Assembly (NCBI GenBank): GCA_002393575.1
Contig: DGSN01000071.1
Coordinates: 75,603-139,602 of the forward strand
Length of the DNA: 64,000 nucleotides
Source: Prevotellaceae bacterium UBA4361
GTDB lineage: Bacteria; Bacteroidota; Bacteroidia; Bacteroidales; Bacteroidaceae
Reading direction: 5' to 3'
The notes beneath the pieces are model-generated. The model did no database searches. It had not been told where the DNA came from and saw only the letters and a list, made by a program, of their open reading frames with translations. Both the position numbers and the translations under genes were made by a program. How positions within the stretch are numbered: position 1 is the stretch's first letter; the number at the start of each line of letters is the position of its first letter. Of this stretch, positions 58,333 to 64,000 are shown piece by piece.

Positions 58333-58423
58333 TTTCCTAAAGAACCTTTAGCTCGGCGAAGCCAAATAGACTAAATGTACTAAATTTTAAGTGTTTTGCC
58401 GATTTTGCCAATTTCTTCAGGAG
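58333..58423. repeat. Family D element with an insertion
   Basis: TTTCCTAAAGAA (58333-58344) and ATTTCTTCAGGAG (58411-58423) are the inverted ends; the interior AATAGACTAAATGTACTAAA and TTTTGCCGATTTTGCC match the other two copies. About 20 extra bases (CCTTTAGCTCGGCGAAGCCA) lie in the left arm. Confidence 0.8.
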
Positions 58424-58437
58424 CCTCCTTTCATTCT

Positions 58438-59118
58438 TCATTTTTCATTTAAGCGAAGCTTTTCTTCGTTGATGATGAGTCCGTCCTTGAGGTGGATGGT
58501 GCGGTCGGTGAGTGAGGCGAGTCCTTCGTCGTGGGTGACGATGACGAAGGTCTGTCCGAGTTGGTTGCGGAGGTCGAAGAAGAGTTGGTGCAGTTCGTCT
58601 TTGTTCTTGCTGTCGAGGCTTCCCGATGGTTCATCGGCGAGGATGACTGACGGCTTGTTCATCAGGGCACGTGCCACTGCTACTCGCTGCTTCTCTCCGC
58701 CTGATAGTTCGTTGGGCTTGTGGTCGGCGCGTTCGGCGAGTCCGAGGAACTGGAGCAGTTCTTGAGCGCGTGTGCGGGTTTCCTTCTGGCTCTGGTTGGC
58801 GATGAGTGCGGGAATCATCACGTTTTCGAGTGCGGTGAATTCGGGCAGGAGCTGATGGAACTGGAAGACGAAGCCGAGGTGCTGGTTGCGGAATCGTGCC
58901 ATCTCTTTTTCGCTGAGACGGGTGACGTCGGTGTCGTCGATGCGGACGGAACCTGTGTCGGGCTTGTCGAGTGTTCCCATGATTTGGAGTAGGGTGGTTT
59001 TTCCTGCACCGCTGGGGCCGACGATGCTCACGACTTCGCCTTTTTCAATCTGCAGGTCGATGCCTTTCAGCACTTGGAGGGAACCGAAGCTCTTGGTTAT
59101 GTTGTTCAGGGTTATCAT
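58438..59118 (-). CDS. lolD: ABC transporter ATP-binding protein, LolD-like
   Basis: A 226-residue ATPase. Walker A GPSGAGKTTLL, Q-loop FQFHQLLPEFTALENV, signature LSGGEKQRVAVARAL, Walker B VILADEPSGSLD and the H-loop VIVTHDEGLA are all present. The ENVMIPAL and KPNELSGGEKQRVAVARAL pattern fits the LolD/MacB branch that powers lipoprotein release or related envelope transport. No permease gene is adjacent, so the LolD name rests on sequence pattern alone. Length is typical. Confidence 0.85.
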   Translation of the reverse strand: MITLNNITKSFGSLQVLKGIDLQIEKGEVVSIVGPSGAGKTTLLQIMGTLDKPDTGSVRIDDTDVTRLSEKEMARFRNQHLGFVFQFHQLLPEFTALENVMIPALIANQSQKETRTRAQELLQFLGLAERADHKPNELSGGEKQRVAVARALMNKPSVILADEPSGSLDSKNKDELHQLFFDLRNQLGQTFVIVTHDEGLASLTDRTIHLKDGLIINEEKLRLNEK

Positions 59119-59239
59119 TCTTTTGAGTTTTTAAGTTTTTATCAGGGATTTAAAGGATTTTTTAGGATTTTCGCTTGCTACGTTGTTCCTTGTATTTTTG
59201 TCCTTTGTACTTAATTGAGATTTTTCACTTTCACTTCTT

Positions 59240-59455
59240 AACAACGGAAAAAACGGAATCGCTCGGCGCAAATCTTTGTTTGGCACCATGCGGAGCCTTT
59301 CTGTTGTTTCTGTCATTTCCGTGGGACAATGATATACGCTTGCACCATCTTTAAGTGTCCCACGGAAAGAACGGAAATTTTTTATGAAATCATCGGATGA
59401 GAAAAATAACATTATTTTCTGTTTTTTCCGATATGTTTCCGTTTTTTCCGTTGTT
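59240..59455. repeat. 216-bp element with nested inverted repeats
   Basis: AACAACGGAAAAAACGGAA (59240-59258) is the exact reverse complement of 59437-59455. Inside, TTTCCGTGGGACA (near 59319) pairs with TGTCCCACGGAAA (near 59355), forming a second nested hairpin. A reverse-strand frame through it (59475-59131) looks accidental. It fits a small non-autonomous mobile element or a structured untranslated region. Confidence 0.75.
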
Positions 59456-59490
59456 CTTAGTTTTTCACTTTTCACGCTCCACGTTCAGCC

Positions 59491-61641
59491 TTATCCGATT
59501 TTGCTAATCCACTTGGAGAACCATTGGCTCATCTTGGAACTGTGGTAGATGCTGCCGTGTGGCTCGGTGAAGTTGGTGGTGTCGGTTGCTTCGCCGTTCT
59601 GGTCGGGATAGATAATCATGAGGTTCTTGTCGCTGAAATACTTGCTGAGCATGAATTGCATCTTGCTCATTCGCTTTTCGTAGCTGATGGTTCCCTTTCG
59701 CGCTGAGATGAGCACGAAGAGGTTTTCTGCTCCTGTTTCTTGGGCTAAGAGTTCGAGTGAAACGTCGTCGTCGAACGGGCTGTATTCGTCGCGCACATTC
59801 GGATGGAAACGGTTTTTGTATGCGCGGATGAGATGGCTGGTTTCTTCGGTGGCATGGAAGTCGATGCGGCAACCAATCTCTGCGGTCACTCGCAGCAGGC
59901 GTTCCACCCATCGGTAGAATCCTGTTTCGTACTGGGCGCGTTCGGGCACAGCCACGATGATTTTCCGAATGGTGTTGATGGGGATGGTGTAGCGAACGAT
60001 GATGATTTGGCGATTGAGACCGCTGATGAGTCCTTGTGCGAACTGGCCTAAGAGGGAGTCGCTGGGTGTGCGTCGGCGATGGAGGCCTACGAGAATTTCT
60101 GATGCGTCGTTCTCGCGGAAGGCATGGATCACGCCGTTGACGAAATTCACGGCAAGTCGTCGCTGTGCCTGCACTTTCACGTCGGCTCCTGCGCACACTT
60201 TCTCTGCGAGGGCGAGGTATTCGTTGCTCTGAAGCATCAGTGTGCCCGTTGGGTCGTCCTCGTTTACCACGTTGAGGCAGATGAGCCCACGGTTGAGGAC
60301 TGGGTTACGCATCATGATGCCTGTCTGCACGATGGCAGGGATGTTCTCGGGTTCGTTGACAGGGATGAGAATCTTCTCGTCGTCGTTGATGGGTTTCTTC
60401 TCGTCCACTGCCAGTTCTTCGTCTTCGAGCTTCAGGTTGCGAGCAGCTTGGTCGGTGGCGATGGAGCTGATGATGCAGGTGATGAGAATCATGACAACGA
60501 CACCGTCGAGCACGGCATTGTCCATGAGTGGTACGCCTGGGCTGAGTTCGAGGGAGGTGCCTACCATCACCATTGCGAGGGCACCGGCTGCGTGGGCTTC
60601 GGACAAGCCGAACATCATCAGTCCGCTGAAGGAGCCCAGATGGAAAATCCTGCGGCTCACGATGGCTGCAATGTATTTCGAGAGGGTGCCTGCAACGACC
60701 ATTACGAGGACGACGATTTGTGCTGTGGTACTGGTGAAGAGTGGCTTCACGTTGACCAACATGCCTACGCCAATCAGGAAATAGGGGATGAAGATGGCGT
60801 TGCCGACGAACTCAACGCGGTTGTTGAGAGGTGCGGAACGCGGAATGTAGCGGTTGAACACCAAGCCGGAGAGGAATGCGCCAAGGATGCCTTCGAGTCC
60901 GCAGAAGTCGGCTGTGGCTGCGGCGAGGAACACCATGCTCAGCACGAAGATGAACTGCATGACGGCATCGGAATAGCTGCGGAAGAACCAGCGGATGATG
61001 CGCGGGAAGAGGAAGAAGAGTACGAAGCAGAAAATGGCGAATTTACCGATGAAAAGTAGCCAGAAGAGCCAGCCCGTTCCGCCCTTGAACCTGCCTGCGA
61101 GGGCTGCCAGTACAATCAGTGCGAAGAGGAGTGCCACCATTGTTCCAGCCACGCTGATGACAACGCTCTTGTGCTTGCTCACGCCGTAGCGACCGACGAT
61201 GGGGTAGGACACGAGGGTGTGGGATGCGAAGATGCATGCAAGCAGCATCGATGCGGAATGGCTGTAGTGCAGGAAATAATAGCCTGCGATGTATCCGAAA
61301 AAGAATGGGATGATGGCGGTGAAGGCTCCGAAGATTAAGCCTTCGCTCCTGTTTTGCTTGAGACCGACGAGGTCCATCTCAAGCCCGGCAAGGAACATGA
61401 TGTAGTAGATGCCCACTTGTCCGAAGAGTTCGAAACTGCTGTCTCGCTGAAGGATGTTGAGACCGTTTTCTCCAATGAGCACACCTGCGAGAATCATTCC
61501 TATGAGGTGGGGAATACGCAGTTTGGAGAAAATCATCGGCGCCAGGAGGATGATGGCAAGCACGATGAAGAACACCCAAGTGTGGTTGGTGATAGGTAGA
61601 TTCAGGTATTGAGTCATTGAGTCCATAAATTGCAATTTCAA
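59491..61641 (-). CDS. Cation/proton antiporter (CPA2) with cytoplasmic stress-like domain
   Basis: A 716-residue protein. The first 400 residues form about 12 membrane helices of the CPA2 Na+/H+ or K+/H+ antiporter family (IPHLIGMILAGVLIGENGLNIL, MFLAGLEMDLVGLKQNR, FCGLEGILGAFLSGLVFNR). The cytoplasmic part carries one or two universal-stress-like units (ILIPVNEPENIPAI and KIIVAVPERAQYETGFYRWVERLLRVT), which may sense nucleotides. It would help pH and ion balance. ATG 61626 and 61617 are alternative starts. A promoter divergent from asd is present. Confidence 0.9.
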   Translation of the reverse strand: MKLQFMDSMTQYLNLPITNHTWVFFIVLAIILLAPMIFSKLRIPHLIGMILAGVLIGENGLNILQRDSSFELFGQVGIYYIMFLAGLEMDLVGLKQNRSEGLIFGAFTAIIPFFFGYIAGYYFLHYSHSASMLLACIFASHTLVSYPIVGRYGVSKHKSVVISVAGTMVALLFALIVLAALAGRFKGGTGWLFWLLFIGKFAIFCFVLFFLFPRIIRWFFRSYSDAVMQFIFVLSMVFLAAATADFCGLEGILGAFLSGLVFNRYIPRSAPLNNRVEFVGNAIFIPYFLIGVGMLVNVKPLFTSTTAQIVVLVMVVAGTLSKYIAAIVSRRIFHLGSFSGLMMFGLSEAHAAGALAMVMVGTSLELSPGVPLMDNAVLDGVVVMILITCIISSIATDQAARNLKLEDEELAVDEKKPINDDEKILIPVNEPENIPAIVQTGIMMRNPVLNRGLICLNVVNEDDPTGTLMLQSNEYLALAEKVCAGADVKVQAQRRLAVNFVNGVIHAFRENDASEILVGLHRRRTPSDSLLGQFAQGLISGLNRQIIIVRYTIPINTIRKIIVAVPERAQYETGFYRWVERLLRVTAEIGCRIDFHATEETSHLIRAYKNRFHPNVRDEYSPFDDDVSLELLAQETGAENLFVLISARKGTISYEKRMSKMQFMLSKYFSDKNLMIIYPDQNGEATDTTNFTEPHGSIYHSSKMSQWFSKWISKIG

Positions 61642-61688
61642 ACATTCAAAATCTGCAAAAAAGCTGCATTTTGCAACAAAATGCGCTA

Positions 61689-61696
61689 CAAAGTTA
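61689..61696 (-). promoter_or_regulatory. -7 element TAACTTTG for the antiporter
   Basis: The reverse strand reads TAACTTTG, 48 bases before the antiporter start. It lies back to back with the asd promoter. Confidence 0.6.
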
Positions 61697-61739
61697 ATGA
61701 AATTGCGTGGATTTGATAGTGTATGTCGCTAAAAAACTT

Positions 61740-61747
61740 TAATTTTG
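61740..61747 (+). promoter_or_regulatory. -7 element TAATTTTG for asd
   Basis: TAATTTTG fits TAnnTTTG 37 bases before the asd ATG at 61784. Confidence 0.6.
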
Positions 61748-61783
61748 CACTCGAAATACAGTTTTTCTATTTTTTTAGGTAAA

Positions 61784-62794
61784 ATGAAAGTAGCAATTGT
61801 TGGCGCAAGTGGTGCTGTAGGTCAGGAATTCTTGCGCGTTCTCGATGAGAGAAATTTCCCTATTGATGAACTTGTTTTGTTTGGCTCTACACGCAGTGCT
61901 GGCAAGAAATACACATTCCGTGGTAAGGAGTACGAAGTGCAGCTGCTGAAGCATGGTGACGACTTCAAGGGAGTTGACATTGCCTTCGCGTCGGCTGGTG
62001 CTGGCACGTCGAAGGAATTTGCTGAGGACATCACGAAGTATGGTGCTGTGATGATTGACAATTCATCTGCTTTCCGCATGGATGAGGATGTGCCTTTGGT
62101 GGTGCCTGAGTGCAATGCAGAGGATGCGCTGAATCGTCCTCGTGGCATCATTGCCAATCCTAACTGTACGACCATCATGATGGTGGTTGTGCTTCAGCCA
62201 ATCGAGAAACTCAGTCACATCAACCGCATCCACGTGGCATCCTACCAGAGTGCTTCGGGAGCTGGTGCAGCTGCGATGGCAGAACTTCAGCAGCAGTATA
62301 AGGAACTGGTGGAGGGTCAGCCTGTCACGGTCAACAAGTTTGCTTATCAGTTGGCTTACAATGTCATCCCTCAGATTGACGTGTTCACCGACAATGGCTA
62401 CACGAAGGAGGAGATGAAGATGTTCAACGAAACGCGCAAAATCATGCACACCGATGCTCGTTGCTCTGCCATGTGTGTGCGTATCAGTTCGCTCCGCGCT
62501 CATTCCGAAGCTGTTTGGGTGGAAACGGATGAACCACTCGAAGTGGCTGACGTTCAGAAGGCTATTGCTGAGGCTCCAGGTGTGACACTCATCGACGACC
62601 CAAAGAATCAGAAGTATCCTATGCCTCTTTTCACAGCAGGCAAGGACGATGTGTATGTGGGACGTGTACGCAAGGACTTGGCAAATGACAATGGCATCAC
62701 CTTCTGGCTCTCTGGCGACCAAATCAAGAAGGGTGCTGCGCTCAATGCTGTCCAGATTGCTGAATACCTCATCAAGGTTGGGGATGTGAAATGA
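61784..62794 (+). CDS. asd: Aspartate-semialdehyde dehydrogenase
   Basis: A 336-residue enzyme that reduces aspartyl phosphate to aspartate semialdehyde, the branch point toward lysine/DAP, threonine and methionine. VAIVGASGAVGQEFLRVL binds NADP; NPNCTTIMM carries the catalytic Cys; ISSLRAHSEAVWVE carries the catalytic His. The start is ATG 61784 (MKVAIVGASG); a longer frame from 61745 begins upstream of the likely ribosome site. It feeds the dapB and ddh steps encoded elsewhere in the window. A strong terminator follows. Confidence 0.96.
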   Translation: MKVAIVGASGAVGQEFLRVLDERNFPIDELVLFGSTRSAGKKYTFRGKEYEVQLLKHGDDFKGVDIAFASAGAGTSKEFAEDITKYGAVMIDNSSAFRMDEDVPLVVPECNAEDALNRPRGIIANPNCTTIMMVVVLQPIEKLSHINRIHVASYQSASGAGAAAMAELQQQYKELVEGQPVTVNKFAYQLAYNVIPQIDVFTDNGYTKEEMKMFNETRKIMHTDARCSAMCVRISSLRAHSEAVWVETDEPLEVADVQKAIAEAPGVTLIDDPKNQKYPMPLFTAGKDDVYVGRVRKDLANDNGITFWLSGDQIKKGAALNAVQIAEYLIKVGDVK

Positions 62795-62821
62795 ATTTCA
62801 CATAACAGTATATAAATATAA

Positions 62822-62866
62822 GGAGAAAGCCGCAACGAAACTGTTTCCGTTGCGGCTTTCTCTTGC
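62822..62866. terminator. Bidirectional terminator after asd
   Basis: GAGAAAGCCGCAACGAAA and TTCCGTTGCGGCTTTCTC form a strong stem, flanked by A- and T-containing ends. It separates asd from the convergent FKBP gene. Confidence 0.9.
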
Positions 62867-62888
62867 TTATGTCTCTGAATGGGGACTT

Positions 62889-63500
62889 TTACCACCATGC
62901 GGTGTTCTTGTCCACTTGGTATTTATAGATTTTTGCCAACTCCATCTCGTAAATCAGGGTGGAGTAGCCAGGAATCTTGCCCGAGGCACTTGAGCCATAA
63001 CCCAGATAGTAAGGGATGACCACTTTCCAACGATCGCCTTCCACCATGTGCATCACAGCCGTGGAAAAGCCAACGATGAGACCATTCACGCCGAAGAGCT
63101 TGGGCACATCGGTGGTTTCGTTCAATTCCGTGCTGCTGTAGCTCTTCTCGAACAGGTAGCCTGACGCATAACTCCTCGATGGAAGCAAATGCCCACTGTA
63201 GTGTACTCTGACGGAGTCCCTGAATTCGGGATGTCTCACGCCGTCGCCTTCTACCAGTTTCTGCACGTAGATATAGTAGCTGTTCTTGTCGTTTTGAACG
63301 ATGGAATCGCTGAGGTTGTATGCCCTAATCATCGTCCATCCGTCCCTGCCCAAACGAGCCTCGGAGCAGATGGAGTCGATGAAGTGATCATTCTTTGCTT
63401 GCCAGTTTTCGTATTCGTTCTCTTCCTTGTTCTCCGAGCAGCTGCTGAAGCCTATCAGGGCGAACACAAAACTGATGGCAAAAAGAATCTTTTTGTTCAT
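62889..63500 (-). CDS. FKBP-type peptidyl-prolyl isomerase lipoprotein
   Basis: A 203-residue protein with a lipoprotein signal (LIGFSSCSENKEENE; Cys near residue 21 and acidic residues after it). The C-terminal 110 residues are an FKBP domain: DSVRVHYSGHLLPSR, GLIVGFSTAVMHMVEGDRWKVVIPYYLGYG and the final STLIYEMELAKI. It would speed folding of secreted proteins in the periplasm or at the surface. The N-terminal 100 residues (ENWQAKNDHFIDSICSEA) are less conserved. It is 12 bases downstream of the glycyl-tRNA synthetase gene on the same strand. Confidence 0.92.
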   Translation of the reverse strand: MNKKILFAISFVFALIGFSSCSENKEENEYENWQAKNDHFIDSICSEARLGRDGWTMIRAYNLSDSIVQNDKNSYYIYVQKLVEGDGVRHPEFRDSVRVHYSGHLLPSRSYASGYLFEKSYSSTELNETTDVPKLFGVNGLIVGFSTAVMHMVEGDRWKVVIPYYLGYGSSASGKIPGYSTLIYEMELAKIYKYQVDKNTAWW

Positions 63501-63512
63501 TGATGGGGTTGT

Positions 63513-64000
63513 TTATTTCAGTTTCTTCAACAGACTTGTAATCGTCACGTTGTCTTCGATAATACCGCGCAGTTCGCTGATCTTCACGCGCTTCTGCTCC
63601 ATTGAGTCGCGGAAACGAATCGTCACGCTGTCATCCTGCAAGGTGTCGAAATCCACCGTCACGCAGTAAGGAGTACCGATGGCATCCTGACGACGATAGC
63701 GCTTTCCGATAGAATCCTTCTCGTCGTACTGGCAGTTGAAATGAAACTTCAGCTCGTCGATGATTTCGCGTGCCTTCTCTGGCAGACCGTCCTTCTTCAC
63801 GAGTGGCATCACGGTACACTTGATTGGAGCCAAGGCAGCTGGCAAGCGAAGCACCACGCGGGTTTCGCCGTTCTCCAACTTCTCTTCGCAGTAGCTGTGG
63901 CACATGATGCTCAGGAACATACGATCCACACCGATGGATGTTTCAATGACGTATGGCGTGTAGTTCTCGCCCAACTCTGGGTCGAAATACTTGATGTTCT
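63513..64000 (-). CDS. glyS: Glycyl-tRNA synthetase, C-terminal part (runs off window)
   Basis: The last roughly 160 residues of a class II glycyl-tRNA synthetase of the single-chain (alpha2) type. Motif 3 region YVIETSIGVDRMFLSIMCHSY and the anticodon-binding domain (LRLPAALAPIKCTVMPLVKKDG, RYRRQDAIGTPYCVTVDFDTL, TIRFRDSMEQKRVKI) are clear. The frame continues past position 64000 (KYFDPELGENYTPY), so the start and catalytic core lie outside the window. It attaches glycine to tRNA-Gly. Confidence 0.95.
   Translation of the reverse strand, partial: NIKYFDPELGENYTPYVIETSIGVDRMFLSIMCHSYCEEKLENGETRVVLRLPAALAPIKCTVMPLVKKDGLPEKAREIIDELKFHFNCQYDEKDSIGKRYRRQDAIGTPYCVTVDFDTLQDDSVTIRFRDSMEQKRVKISELRGIIEDNVTITSLLKKLK

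Noticed and set aside
58438..59118. MacB/FtsE-type assignment of the ATPase
   Set aside because: The motif set also fits these branches, but no MacB or FtsX permease is adjacent and the pattern around the signature is closest to LolD; confidence was lowered accordingly.
59131..59475. Reverse-strand frame of 114 residues between the ATPase and antiporter genes
   Set aside because: Most of it is the translated form of an inverted-repeat element and low-complexity tracts; there is no domain and no start context.

Overview
The window looks like a chromosomal segment of a Bacteroidales bacterium, most likely Prevotella or a close relative. The reasons are a DPP7-type S46 peptidase, fused SecDF, an unusually long signal peptidase I, meso-diaminopimelate dehydrogenase, DUF4421, DUF2851 and WbqC proteins, CAZymes for plant polysaccharides (GH30, GH127 and a GH115 remnant), and many promoters with the Bacteroidetes -7 element TAnnTTTG. 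No organism name can be proven from the sequence alone.

Layout. 1-1570: a DUF2752 membrane protein, a truncated GH115 gene joined to a transposase remnant, and a Gln-rich CD225-like protein. 1736-7351: S46 peptidase, a polysaccharide flippase, a GxxExxY (PD-(D/E)XK-like) gene boxed by inverted repeats, and ruvB. 7409-8515: no convincing gene, but a strongly structured stretch of about 460 nt with a promoter and an intrinsic terminator. 8516-14787: the most interesting region, an AT-rich peptide-modification cluster. It encodes two Cys-rich CXXX-repeat precursors that carry twin-arginine signals, two radical SAM/SPASM maturases, a CXXX-type maturase without a radical SAM motif, two small secreted unknowns, a CXXX modification-system protein, and then tatA and tatC with no gap. 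The likely logic is ribosomal synthesis, modification of the Cys-rich core in the cytoplasm, and export by a dedicated Tat translocon.

14928-31863: a small secreted protein, GH30 xylanase, a toxin-antitoxin-like pair, ddh, secDF, GH127, an EEP-family phosphohydrolase, rhomboid, HU, tRNA-Arg(CCU), a membrane AraC regulator and a carboxylesterase lipoprotein. 32568-43261: a CotH-like protein with in-frame repeats, WbqC, signal peptidase I, dapB, DUF2851, a PAP2 phosphatase fused to a probable beta-barrel, an outer-membrane protein and a metallophosphoesterase. 43466-51298: an RND efflux operon (adaptor, pump, outer-membrane factor), then a DUF4421 protein and a lipoprotein. 51420-56335: a reverse-strand operon of surface proteins (beta-helix, large multidomain protein, LRR-dockerin) behind a structured leader. 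57350-64000: a CvfB-like S1 protein, a LolD-like ATPase, a cation/proton antiporter, asd, an FKBP lipoprotein and the 3' part of glycyl-tRNA synthetase.

The intergenic regions are full of short dispersed repeats of several families: a GC-rich palindrome with a CCATCCGGATGG core, clustered GAGCCCTCG units, a 68-91 bp element with TCTCCTAAAGAAAT inverted ends, and low-complexity GAATGAAGAAT and GTGAAAAGTGAAAA tracts. All family assignments were made by reading motifs; nothing was searched.
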